Assembly (NCBI GenBank): GCA_009841005.1
Contig: VXMR01000040.1
Coordinates: forward strand, 1-64,000
Direction: 5' to 3'
DNA: 64,000 nucleotides
Origin: Gemmatimonadales bacterium
Lineage (GTDB): Bacteria; Gemmatimonadota; Gemmatimonadetes; Palauibacterales; Palauibacteraceae
Shown: in pieces, positions 25,357 through 33,562 of the stretch
Position numbering within the stretch: the stretch's first letter is position 1
Layout: the number at the start of each line of letters is the position of its first letter
The notes under the pieces: generated by a model
Seen by the model: only the letters and a program-made list of their open reading frames with translations
Database searches by the model: none
What the model was told of the DNA's origin: nothing
Program-made: the position numbers and the translations under genes

Positions 25357-26673
25357 ATGAGCGAATCGGGATCGCGCACCGTCGTGTCCACGGGAGTTCA
25401 CCGGCGCCGTCACGCTCGGAGCCTCGGGCTTGTCATGGCGATCGGGATCGCGGCGGCGACCTGCGGGGGGCCGTCGCCGCCACCTATCGCTTCGGTCGAG
25501 GCGGCGGCCGCGTTCGAGGCGTGCCGCGAGCTGGCGTGGGAGGAGAGGCAGGGATGCTATGAAGCACGGCTCCTCGACGAACTCGACGCGGCCGGGACAG
25601 TTGCGGCGCTGGACATGCTCGAGTCGCTGGCCGTCGCGGACCGGGCGGTCCGGGCCGGGTCCCATGTCCTCACGCACGCGATCGGCATCAACGCCTACTC
25701 GCCCGGAGAGACCTTCACCGACGCCTTCGAGGAGTGCACGGAGGTCTTCCAGTCGGGGTGCTACCACGGCGTCGTCCAGGCCTATTTCATCGCCACGGGC
25801 GAACCGAGCGCGGAGAAGGTCGCCGGGCTCTGCGAGCCCTACGAGGCGGACCCGGCCGACCGCTGGCTGCTCTTCCAGTGCCTGCACGGTCTCGGACACG
25901 GTCTCACGATGTACTACGGCCACCACCTTCTCATGGCCCTCGAGGGCTGCGACCTGCTGACGACTGGCTGGAACCGGAACTCGTGCTACGGCGGGGCGTT
26001 CATGGAGAACGTGGTCAACGCGATCGCCCCCCATCATCCGGCCGCCGCCCTCGTGTCCGACGGGACCGTCATGGAGGGTGGGGCAGGCGAGGCGGCCGAG
26101 GCCTCGGACCACGGCGCGGGCGCGCACGTCCACGGGACGATGGCGATGGCCGAGGGCGTCGAACCCTTCGAGCCGCTGCGTGCCGACGACCCGCACTATC
26201 CCTGCTCGATCCTGGACGAGCGGTACCTCACTTCCTGTTACCAGACGCAGACGTCCGCCATGCTCTGGCACAACGACTGGGACATCGCGGACGCGGCCAC
26301 CTCCTGTCTCGATGCGCCGGACGGCTGGCGAGACGACTGCTTCATGAGTCTCGGCCGCGATATCAGCGGCCGCACGCTGCAGGACGAGGACGAAGCGCAC
26401 AACGAATGTCGGAAATCGCCGGCGGACCACCGCGAGTGGTGCTACGTGGGCGTCGTCAAGAACTTCGTGGATGTGACCGCGACGACCGGGGCCGGATTCT
26501 CGTTCTGCCGCATCATCGAAGACTCGGCGAAGCCGCGGTGTCACGAAGCCATGGGAGAGTCGCTGTACTCGCTCTACGCGGACGAAGCCGCGCGGCGCGA
26601 GGCGTGCGAAGTGTCGGAGACGGAGGAACTCGCGCTCGATTGCCGGCGCGGCGCCCGCGTGCGGGCGGACTAG
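25357..26673 (+). CDS. Cysteine-pair-repeat lipoprotein of unknown function
   Basis: Unrecognised 438-residue lipoprotein. A strong GAGGGAGAGGGA precedes the ATG, and the signal ends at IAAATCGG (lipidated Cys). The mature part carries nine pairs of cysteines. Five pairs are spaced exactly C-x10-C (for example CRELAWEERQGCY, CSILDERYLTSCY, CRKSPADHREWCY); the others are x7, x11, x11 and x15. The second Cys is usually followed by an aromatic residue. Between pairs there is a His-rich stretch (CLHGLGHGLTMYYGHHLL). The pattern suggests a chain of disulfide-closed helical hairpins, perhaps metal- or haem-related. It stands alone after priA. Confidence 0.8.
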   Translation: MSESGSRTVVSTGVHRRRHARSLGLVMAIGIAAATCGGPSPPPIASVEAAAAFEACRELAWEERQGCYEARLLDELDAAGTVAALDMLESLAVADRAVRAGSHVLTHAIGINAYSPGETFTDAFEECTEVFQSGCYHGVVQAYFIATGEPSAEKVAGLCEPYEADPADRWLLFQCLHGLGHGLTMYYGHHLLMALEGCDLLTTGWNRNSCYGGAFMENVVNAIAPHHPAAALVSDGTVMEGGAGEAAEASDHGAGAHVHGTMAMAEGVEPFEPLRADDPHYPCSILDERYLTSCYQTQTSAMLWHNDWDIADAATSCLDAPDGWRDDCFMSLGRDISGRTLQDEDEAHNECRKSPADHREWCYVGVVKNFVDVTATTGAGFSFCRIIEDSAKPRCHEAMGESLYSLYADEAARREACEVSETEELALDCRRGARVRAD

Positions 26674-26703
26674 CCGTTCCGACTGGCCGGCGGCCAGTGG
26701 CTG

Positions 26704-27375
26704 CTAGCCGGACCCGCCGCCCCTCGCTTCGCGCATGAAGCGTCGCAGCAGCCTCTCGTCGAGTCGCCCGTCCGTTCTCACGCCCGAGCAGACGTCCACG
26801 CCGAAGGGACGGACCGCTTGCAGAGCCGCGGCCACGTTCGTCGGCCGGAGGCCTCCTGCAAGATAGACCGGGCAGTCGGCCCGCTCGACGATCCTGCGGC
26901 TGTGACCCCAGTCGTGGACGCGGCCCGTGCCCCCGAGTTGCCGCACGACGAGGTCCGGGTTGCCCGAGTCGAGAAGGACGGCGTCGACCAGCGGCGCCAC
27001 CGCGGCGGCCTCCTCCACCGAGTGCTCTCCCCAGACGTGGACGACCTGGACGAGCGCGACGCCCGGCAACAGGCGGCGCAGGCTGCGGAGCGCGTCGGGC
27101 GCCAGCCGGTCCACGAGCTGGAGTGTGTCGGCCCGGGCGTCGCGCTGCTGGGCCGCGATCTCCTCCGGGTCCGTCCGCGACGTGAGCAGGAAGGTCGCGA
27201 CGCCGCGCGGGGCCGCAGCCGCGATGCGGCGGATCGCGGCGTCATCGATGACTCCCGGTCCGCTCGGCATCGCGGAGACGAGCCCGATCGCCGTCGCCCC
27301 GTGACGGGCGGCGAGCGCGGCCTCTTCGGGGGTCCTGATGCAGCAGATCTTGACCGCGGGCTTCCGTTGACTCAG
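26704..27375 (-). CDS. trpF: Phosphoribosylanthranilate isomerase TrpF-like, with apparent CTG start
   Basis: TIM-barrel isomerase of tryptophan synthesis. The first strand and catalytic Cys (AVKICCIRTPEEAALAARHG; family KICGI) lie upstream of the first ATG (27270). Reading back, the frame is open to a TGA near 27390 and has no ATG, GTG or TTG, only CTG at 27375, which overlaps the upstream stop as CTGA. With that start the protein is 223 residues. Other motifs: VLLDSGNPD (catalytic Asp), GGTGRVHDWG and YLAGGLRPTNV. Position 12 is Cys instead of Gly. The neighbours are a dipeptide epimerase and a peptidase, not trp genes. Confidence 0.8.
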   Translation of the reverse strand: MSQRKPAVKICCIRTPEEAALAARHGATAIGLVSAMPSGPGVIDDAAIRRIAAAAPRGVATFLLTSRTDPEEIAAQQRDARADTLQLVDRLAPDALRSLRRLLPGVALVQVVHVWGEHSVEEAAAVAPLVDAVLLDSGNPDLVVRQLGGTGRVHDWGHSRRIVERADCPVYLAGGLRPTNVAAALQAVRPFGVDVCSGVRTDGRLDERLLRRFMREARGGGSG

Positions 27376-28406
27376 GCGGCCGCCCCCGTGGCTGGTTCAA
27401 CGCCGAGCCCGGGACGGTCGGGCAGGACGATTCGGCCCTCCTCGAGATGCGGGCCGGTGAACGGATCGGAACGCAGGAGCGCGGCGCCGTCCAGGTCCGC
27501 GTAGTCCACAAGCGAGGCGAGGTGCGCCGCGGGCGCGATCCCGAGACTCGTCTCCAGCATGCACCCGAGCATGACCGAGAGGCCGCAGGCGCGCGCGGTG
27601 TGAACCATGCGGAGCGCCTCTCGCGGACCTCCGCACTTCGCGAGCTTGATGTTGATGCCGTCGACGAGGCCGTCGAGTCGCGGAATGTCGGTCGCCACGA
27701 TGCTCGACTCGTCCACGACGATGGGGAGAACCGCACGCGAGCGGACGAAGGCCAGCTCGTCGTTCTCCGTCGGCGGGAGCGGTTGTTCCACGAACTCCAC
27801 GCCGTATTCGGCGCACATCGCGATCCCCTCGATGGCTTCGGCGGGAGTCCAGGCCGCGTTCGCGTCCACGCGCAGGATCTTGTCCGGCGCCGCGCCGCGG
27901 ACCGCGCTCAGCCGCGCTTCATCGTCGTCGCTTCCGAGCTTGATCTTGAGGATCGGCCACGCTTCGGCCTCGCGCGTCTTCCGGGCCATGACCTCCGGAG
28001 CGTCGATCCCGATCGTGAACGAACTGAGCGGCGCGTCGTCCGGATTCAGGCCCCAGAGCTTCCAGAGCGGAAGGCCCGCGCGCTTTCCGACCCAGTCGTG
28101 AAGCGCCGACGAGAGCGCGCAGCGGGCCGACCCGTTCCGGCCGAGGAGGCTCGCAAGGTCCCGCTCGATGACCTCGAGCTGGAACGGGTCTTCCACCTCC
28201 TCGATGCGGGGGGCCAGCTTCTTCAGCGCGGCCTCCACCGTATCCGCCGTCTCCCCGTAGTACCCGGACGGATCCGCCTCGCCCCAGCCCTCGATCCCCT
28301 CATGCTCCAGTCGCACCCACACCAGGTCGTCGCCGGTCTTCACGCCGCGGCTGATGCCGAAGGGGTGCGCCGTTTCGACGTAGAACGGCTCCCACGAGAT
28401 TCTCAT
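27372..28406 (-). CDS. Dipeptide epimerase (enolase superfamily, L-Ala-D/L-Glu epimerase type)
   Basis: Cytoplasmic mandelate-racemase/MLE-family enzyme that probably epimerises dipeptides from peptidoglycan recycling. It has 344 residues. Visible catalytic elements are the KxK pair in ILKIKLG, the metal ligands in VDANAAW, FVEQPLPP and VDESSI, and the second base Lys in NIKLAKCGG. The N-terminal capping domain has ETAHPFGISRG. The ATG overlaps the preceding peptidase stop (ATGA), and its stop overlaps the CTG of trpF. The peptidase-epimerase pairing fits catabolism of murein-derived dipeptides; substrate preference is inferred. Confidence 0.9.
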   Translation of the reverse strand: MRISWEPFYVETAHPFGISRGVKTGDDLVWVRLEHEGIEGWGEADPSGYYGETADTVEAALKKLAPRIEEVEDPFQLEVIERDLASLLGRNGSARCALSSALHDWVGKRAGLPLWKLWGLNPDDAPLSSFTIGIDAPEVMARKTREAEAWPILKIKLGSDDDEARLSAVRGAAPDKILRVDANAAWTPAEAIEGIAMCAEYGVEFVEQPLPPTENDELAFVRSRAVLPIVVDESSIVATDIPRLDGLVDGINIKLAKCGGPREALRMVHTARACGLSVMLGCMLETSLGIAPAAHLASLVDYADLDGAALLRSDPFTGPHLEEGRIVLPDRPGLGVEPATGAAA

Positions 28407-29638
28407 GTTCCGGTCGTCCGCCAGAGGTTGTACTGGATCCGGGACGGAGTGACTTCGGGCCCATCCTCGCGCATGTAGACATCGATTTCCGTCCGGTGGC
28501 CGAAGCGTCCCTCCAGGTAGACGCCGGGCTCGACGGAAAAGCCGACGCCCGCCACGAGCCGCCGGTCGTCCCGCATCTCGATGCTGTCCAGCGTGGGACC
28601 GACGCCGTGGATTTCGCGGTCGATCCCGTGCCCCGTCCGATGGAAGATGGCGTCCTCGTAGCCGCGCGCGATCAGCGCCTCCCGGGCCGCCCGGTCCGCG
28701 TCCGCACCCGTGGCGCCCGGGTCCTTCCGGATGACCTCGACCGCCGCGTCGCGCGCCGCGACGACCGCGTCCCAGGCGGCGATCACCTCGGCGGGCGGCT
28801 CCGGGCCGAGGAAACCCATCCATGTCTGGTCGGCGAAGATCGCGTCGGGTTCCCCGGCCGCGCGCCCCCACAGATCCACCATGAACACCTGGTCCGCCGT
28901 CAGAGCGGACGATCCCTCGGCGCGCGGTTCGTAGTGCGGCTTGGCGGCGTTGGGGCCCACCGCGACGATCGTGTCGACTTCTGTCAGGCCCTCGGCGCGC
29001 AGGCGCGCCCGGATCCACTCGGCGAGGTCGTGCTCCGTGGCCGGGGTCGGCTCGGCGGAGGCGTCGAAGGCGGCGGCCGTTTCGCGATCCGCCGCGGGCG
29101 TGAGCCCCGCCGCGCGCACGGCCAACTCGAACGCCGTTCGCGCGGTCCGCGCCAGGATCTCGGCCGCCTCGTGGTGCAGCGCGTGCCCGCGTGCCCCCCA
29201 CTGCGCCGCCGTCCCGGAGATCAGCTCCACCGAACTGACGACCCGGGGCCCGAGCGACTCCACGAGTTCGACGACGCCGGCGGGAACGTGGTCCACGTAC
29301 GGGATCGAGTCCCGGGGGCTCACCTCCATCGCGACCGTATCCGTGCCGTGCAGCATCTCCTGCAGCGCGGTCTCCATCTCATCCCAGCCGACGTAGCTCG
29401 TGAGCCGGTGCGGCCACCGGTCCCATCCGGACACTTCGATCTTCTGGACGAGCGCGTGCGGCGTCCGCCCGGGCTCGATGAGGACGAAATACCGGCGCTT
29501 CTGGCCTTCAGGCAGGCCGACGAGGTGCGCCGCCAGCGGATTGAGGGCCCGGAAGTCGTACAGCAGCCAGGCGTCGATCTTCTGTCGTTCGAGCTCCCGG
29601 GAAGCAGTCTCCAGGAAGGTGGCGTCAAGGTCGGGCAA
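28403..29638 (-). CDS. M24-family metallopeptidase (aminopeptidase P/Xaa-Pro dipeptidase type)
   Basis: Pita-bread metallopeptidase, 411 residues. The N-terminal creatinase-like domain covers about 1-150. The C-terminal catalytic domain has the five metal ligands in order: Asp in MVDLWGRA, Asp in FADQTWMG, His in TGHGIDREIHG, Glu in SVEPGVYLEG and Glu in HRTEIDVYM. No signal peptide, so cytoplasmic. It is 37 bp downstream of the deacetylase gene and overlaps the epimerase start by 4 nt, forming one transcription unit with them. Cleavage of X-Pro or other dipeptides is a family-level prediction. Confidence 0.92.
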   Translation of the reverse strand: MPDLDATFLETASRELERQKIDAWLLYDFRALNPLAAHLVGLPEGQKRRYFVLIEPGRTPHALVQKIEVSGWDRWPHRLTSYVGWDEMETALQEMLHGTDTVAMEVSPRDSIPYVDHVPAGVVELVESLGPRVVSSVELISGTAAQWGARGHALHHEAAEILARTARTAFELAVRAAGLTPAADRETAAAFDASAEPTPATEHDLAEWIRARLRAEGLTEVDTIVAVGPNAAKPHYEPRAEGSSALTADQVFMVDLWGRAAGEPDAIFADQTWMGFLGPEPPAEVIAAWDAVVAARDAAVEVIRKDPGATGADADRAAREALIARGYEDAIFHRTGHGIDREIHGVGPTLDSIEMRDDRRLVAGVGFSVEPGVYLEGRFGHRTEIDVYMREDGPEVTPSRIQYNLWRTTGT

Positions 29639-29675
29639 GGGGGGCTCCTGTTCTGCGGGGCGCGCTCCCGGGCGG

Positions 29676-30644
29676 TCAGCCCGTGGCGTCGCGCAGGGCC
29701 GTCAGGTGCGAGACGACGTTGCGTCCCAGTTCGTCGGGATTGTAACCGCCCTCGAGGAACGAGACCACGCGGTTTCGGGCCGTGGCCCGCGTCCGTCCGA
29801 CGACCTCGTGCGTCAGCGTGTCGAAGTGCGCCGGGGTGAGGGTGAAGCCCCCAAGCGGATCCTCCGCCCCCGCGTCGAATCCGGCGGAGATGAGCGTGAT
29901 GTCGGGTTCGAAGCGGGCCAGTGCCCGGTCCACGCCCTCGAGCAGCGTCTCCACGTAGCGCTCGGGCGGAAGACCCCCGGGCATGGGAAGATTCAGCGTC
30001 GTTCCCTCCCCCGCTCCCCGTCCGCGTTGATCCGCGGACCCGGTGCCGGGGAAGAGGGGGTACTCGTGCATCGAGAGGAAGAAGACCGAGGGATCGTCGT
30101 AGAAGATGTCCTGGGTCCCGTTTCCGTGGTGCACGTCCCAGTCCACGATCAGAACCCGCTCGACTTCCGGCCGGGCCAGGGCGTGGCGGGCGGCCACGGC
30201 GATGTTGTTGAAGAGGCAGAATCCCATGGCCCGGTCCGCCGTCGCGTGGTGTCCCGGCGGGCGCACGGCGCAGAAAGCCGCACGGCACGTTCCGTCGAGG
30301 ACCGCGTCCACCGCCGCGACCCCGCACCCGGACGCGGCGACGGCGGCGTCCCAGCTTCCCGGCGAGACCGGCGTATCGGGATCGATCCGCACGATCCCTC
30401 CGCTCTCGACGGACCGGTCGCAGATCGCCCGCGTCCGTTCCACGTGTCCCGGCGTGTGGGCCCGTTCCAGTTGGGTGATCTCGGCCGCGGGCGGCATGAC
30501 GGGGAGGACGTCCTCGTGAAGCTCGGGCAACGCCCGCTCGAGCGCGCCCATCACGGCGCGGAGCCGTCCCTGATGCTCCGGATGACCCCAGCCCGTGTCG
30601 TGCCTACTGCAGTCGGGATGCTGAAAGAGACCCAGACGCTTCAG
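29676..30644 (-). CDS. Histone-deacetylase-family zinc hydrolase (class II-like), apparent CTG start
   Basis: HDAC/AcuC/acetylpolyamine-amidohydrolase family enzyme. Key residues: HPPGHHA-type RPPGHHATADRAMGF, zinc ligands in DWDVHHGNGT and SAGFDAGAEDPLGG, catalytic Tyr in FLEGGYN. The first standard start is GTG at 30554, but the conserved N-terminus (SRHDTGWGHPEHQGRLRAV) is encoded in frame upstream of it. The frame is open back to the stop of the sigma factor gene (30672-30674) and contains only CTG candidates. CTG at 30644 with GAGG eight bases upstream gives 322 residues. Deacetylation of a small amine or protein is inferred. Confidence 0.85.
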   Translation of the reverse strand: MKRLGLFQHPDCSRHDTGWGHPEHQGRLRAVMGALERALPELHEDVLPVMPPAAEITQLERAHTPGHVERTRAICDRSVESGGIVRIDPDTPVSPGSWDAAVAASGCGVAAVDAVLDGTCRAAFCAVRPPGHHATADRAMGFCLFNNIAVAARHALARPEVERVLIVDWDVHHGNGTQDIFYDDPSVFFLSMHEYPLFPGTGSADQRGRGAGEGTTLNLPMPGGLPPERYVETLLEGVDRALARFEPDITLISAGFDAGAEDPLGGFTLTPAHFDTLTHEVVGRTRATARNRVVSFLEGGYNPDELGRNVVSHLTALRDATG

Positions 30645-30671
30645 CGGCGCCGCCTCGGGCAGGGCGTCACG

Positions 30672-31511
30672 TCAGGTCGCGAAGGTCGCGAGGCTCTGTC
30701 CCTCGGGGCCTTCCCGCAACTCACGGAGCGCTCGATCGCGGAGCTGCCGGACGCGTTCGCGCGTGACGCCCAGCAAGCGACCAATCTGCTCCAGCGTATG
30801 GGGGTCTTCGCCCTGCAGTCCGTAGTACAGCCGGACGACGCGCGCGTCCCGCGGACGCAAGCGCCGCAGGCCATCGGCGATGTGCCGCTTCAGCATCCGC
30901 CGTTCCACGACTTCCTCGACATCCGTCTCGTCCGCGAGGAACCGCTCCGCCAGGTCGCTGTCGTCGGCGGCCCCGACCCGCGCGTCGAGTCGCACCTCAC
31001 GCGCATTCAGTCTTCGCAGCAGCTGGACCGTGGGTATCGTCAACCCCGTCTCGGCCGCGATCTCGCGATCGCTGGGCTCACGGTCGAGGGTCTGACGCAG
31101 TTCACCCCGCGCACGGATCATGCGCGCCAACTCGGTCGCCCGATTGAGCGGTACCCGCACGGGCCTGCCCTGCTTCGCGATCGCGGACAGAATCGCCTGG
31201 CGAATCCACCACACGGCGTAGCTGATGAACTTCACCCCGTGGTCCGGATCGAACTTCCGGGCGGCGATGACCAGGCCGACGTTCCCCTCCTGAATGAGGT
31301 CGAGGAAGCTCAGCCCCTTGTTGCGGTATCTTCGGGCGATGGAGATGACGAAGCGAAGATTCGCGCGGATGAGGCGGTCGAGGGCGGACGCATCGCCGCC
31401 ACGAGCGGAGCGGGCGGTCTCACGTTCCTCGGTGGGGCTCAGGAGCGGATAACGACCCAGTTCCTCGAGGTAACGTTCGAGGATGTTGGGCGACAAACCC
31501 TCGCGATCCAT
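30672..31511 (-). CDS. RNA polymerase sigma factor, sigma-70 family group 2-like
   Basis: Alternative sigma factor with regions 1.2, 2, 3 and 4 and without the long region 1.1. The 279 residues start at the ATG 31511 after GAGGAAG. Region 1.2 is LERYLEELGRYPLLSPTEE; region 2 contains NLRFVISIARRYRNKG, LSFLDLIQEGNVGL and the -10-binding ISYAVWWIRQAILSAI; region 3 is DREPSDREIAAETGL; region 4 ends in the -35 helix-turn-helix EQIGRLLGVTRERVRQL. The length and structure are RpoS/SigB-like group 2. It appears to lead the deacetylase-peptidase-epimerase-trpF operon, with 27 bp to the next gene. Confidence 0.93.
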   Translation of the reverse strand: MDREGLSPNILERYLEELGRYPLLSPTEERETARSARGGDASALDRLIRANLRFVISIARRYRNKGLSFLDLIQEGNVGLVIAARKFDPDHGVKFISYAVWWIRQAILSAIAKQGRPVRVPLNRATELARMIRARGELRQTLDREPSDREIAAETGLTIPTVQLLRRLNAREVRLDARVGAADDSDLAERFLADETDVEEVVERRMLKRHIADGLRRLRPRDARVVRLYYGLQGEDPHTLEQIGRLLGVTRERVRQLRDRALRELREGPEGQSLATFAT

Positions 31512-31686
31512 CGCAACTTCCTCTCCTTGCCGACGTCGACCCGCCCAGGCTGGCGGGCCGATCTGTCGATTCCGGCTCCGTCGCGCTCGGACCATCCGAC
31601 GCTGCAATGAAGCTAACGCGGATCGGTCACCCCGCAAAATGGGGCGCGGCCAGTGTAGTGTCGCTACACCAGGCTCGGTGGGAGCG

Positions 31687-32490
31687 TCAGAACCGACCGA
31701 GCGCGCGTTCGCGGGCCGGGAGGACTTCGAGGCAGGTCGTCCACCAGCCCGTGAGGATCGTGTCCACGAACTCCTCCGGCAGCTCTTCGTCGCGCATCTC
31801 ACCCGCGAGGCGTTCGTGATCGTAGCCTACGGGCACGAACTTCAGGGCTGCCGGCGCCTCCATGGCGGCGCCGAAATCGAGGAGCGCGTACCACACCTCC
31901 GTCCGCCCGTCGTTCGCGGGCCGGCCCAGAACGCCGACGTTCGCGAAGAGCCCGCCGCCGGGCAGCGAGCGCTGCCACGGAATCCCGGTATGGGTCGCGA
32001 GCACGATGTCCGCTTCGTACTCGCGGGCGAGCCAGGTCAGGAACTGTGTCGAGGTCGCCGATTCCCAGAGGAATTCATTCATGCGCCGGGGGCTGCCGTG
32101 GCACATGAGCACCCGCGCGCCGTTTATCTCGAGGCGGATCTCGCCGGGGAGACGGTCCATCCAGCGGCGCCACCGCTCCTCCGTGTTCCGGAACGTGTAG
32201 CGGTATGAGAGCCGCGCGAAGTGGTTGTCGCGCGGGTCGGTGTAGCCGCACTGGCAATCCTCGAGGCCACGCGCGATCGAATCGTCGTAGTTCCCGCGCA
32301 GGACGCGGACATCGTGGTCGATGAGGAGCGGAAACACGCGGTCCGGATGGGGGCCGAACGCTCCGAGGTCGCCCAGGCAATAGAGCGCTTCCGCCCCCCG
32401 GTCCGTGGCGTCCTCGATCGCGGCCGCCAGCGCCAGGTGGTTGCTGTAGACACCGCCGAAGACGGCGATCCGGCGCGGTTCAGGAGACAT
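31687..32490 (-). CDS. Metallophosphoesterase-fold protein with degenerate first metal motif
   Basis: Calcineurin-like phosphoesterase fold of the YfcE type, 267 residues. The first motif, normally D-x-H-x-N, reads FGGVYSNHLAL: both metal-binding Asp and His are replaced (Gly and Tyr). Later motifs are mostly intact: CLGDLGAFGPHPD, RGNYDDS, CHGSPR; GHTH is THTG. Either activity is altered or the protein binds without hydrolysing. Its ATG lies within the end of the radical SAM gene (11-nt overlap), so the two are coupled. A 175-bp gap follows before the sigma factor gene. Confidence 0.82.
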   Translation of the reverse strand: MSPEPRRIAVFGGVYSNHLALAAAIEDATDRGAEALYCLGDLGAFGPHPDRVFPLLIDHDVRVLRGNYDDSIARGLEDCQCGYTDPRDNHFARLSYRYTFRNTEERWRRWMDRLPGEIRLEINGARVLMCHGSPRRMNEFLWESATSTQFLTWLAREYEADIVLATHTGIPWQRSLPGGGLFANVGVLGRPANDGRTEVWYALLDFGAAMEAPAALKFVPVGYDHERLAGEMRDEELPEEFVDTILTGWWTTCLEVLPARERALGRF

Positions 32491-33466
32491 CCTGCCCGAT
32501 GCCCCCGTAGTTGGAGCAGATCGCGCCGTGCAGCCAACACGTGTAGCACGCGGACTCGTCGAGGCGCACCGGGCGGGACGCTTCCTCCAGCGTCGAACCC
32601 AAGCGGGCCGCCGGCGTCTCGATGAGGATCGGACAGGCGTAGATGCCGCGGTTCGTCACCACCCGGCTCGACGCGCAGAGCAACTGGTTCTCCTCGTACC
32701 CCTCCATCATCGCCTCCGTCACACGCTCCTCATGCGTGTAGGGGCGCACGCGGTCCGCCTCGCGCCCGATTCGGAGGGACGGGAGAATCTTGAGCCGCGG
32801 GTGCTCGTACCCGAGCGCTCGAAGCCGGGCGACGAAGGCCTGCCGCACCTCTTCGTCCCGTTCCGGTTCCCACACCTGCGTGGCGGTGATGATCGGAAGG
32901 AATCCCTCGGCGAGCAGCTTCCGGACGCCGTCCATCGCGCGATCGAAGGTGCCCGCGCCCCGGATGGGGTCGTTCGTCTCGGGCGACGGCCCGTCGAGGG
33001 AAACGCGCATCTCGAGCGAGTAGCTCGCCGCGCGGGCGGTCCGGGCGATGGGCTTCAGGGCCCGCGCGGGGAGCAGAGTCCCGTTCGTCAGCACGGAAGC
33101 GGGTCCCCGCTCGAGGGTCCGTTCCAGCATGGCCGGTAGGTCCGGGTGCATGAAGGGCTCGCCGCCGGTGAAGTAGTACTCCTTGACGCCCCACTTCTCG
33201 GAGCGCCGGAGCCAGTCCTCGACCTCGGCGAGGGAGAGAAACTCGAAGCTGTCGTTGTCCGGGGCGCAGCTGATGAAGCAGTGGACGCAGCGCAGGTTGC
33301 AGATCGTCCCGGTCACCTGGAACCAGAGTGTATCCAGGTGATCCAGGCGCACGAGGGGCGCCGCGCCGGCCGATCCGGCGCCGTTCGACGCGGACGGCGA
33401 CGAGTGGATGCGTCGCGGCCGCGCGCTGTCTTGCCGTGGTTCGATCGGCGGCGCCGATCCGTGCAT
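32480..33466 (-). CDS. Radical SAM protein with SPASM-like C-terminal cysteines
   Basis: Radical SAM enzyme, 328 residues from the ATG 33466 (AAAGG eight bases upstream). The cluster motif CxxxCxxC is CNLRCVHC, followed by FISC. GGEPFMHPDL is the SAM-binding GGE motif. C-terminal Cys residues (LLCASSRVV, YACPILI, ACYTCWLHGAIC) resemble a SPASM/twitch auxiliary-cluster domain, as in peptide-modifying enzymes and anaerobic sulfatase maturases. No precursor peptide gene is evident. It overlaps the degenerate phosphoesterase gene by 11 nt. Substrate unknown. Confidence 0.88.
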   Translation of the reverse strand: MHGSAPPIEPRQDSARPRRIHSSPSASNGAGSAGAAPLVRLDHLDTLWFQVTGTICNLRCVHCFISCAPDNDSFEFLSLAEVEDWLRRSEKWGVKEYYFTGGEPFMHPDLPAMLERTLERGPASVLTNGTLLPARALKPIARTARAASYSLEMRVSLDGPSPETNDPIRGAGTFDRAMDGVRKLLAEGFLPIITATQVWEPERDEEVRQAFVARLRALGYEHPRLKILPSLRIGREADRVRPYTHEERVTEAMMEGYEENQLLCASSRVVTNRGIYACPILIETPAARLGSTLEEASRPVRLDESACYTCWLHGAICSNYGGIGQDVS

Positions 33467-33562
33467 GAGATGAACCTTTGCGGGTGGTCTGTCGTTGATC
33501 CTACCGCGAGCGCCGGGGCGCGCGCGACCGAGCGTCGACGCGGCGGGCTTCAAGTACGGCCT

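Noticed and set aside
31653-31669. Hairpin GTGTAG-TGTCG-CTACAC between the phosphoesterase and sigma genes
   Set aside because: Six-base stem with no T-run on the minus strand; could be an operator but nothing supports a call.
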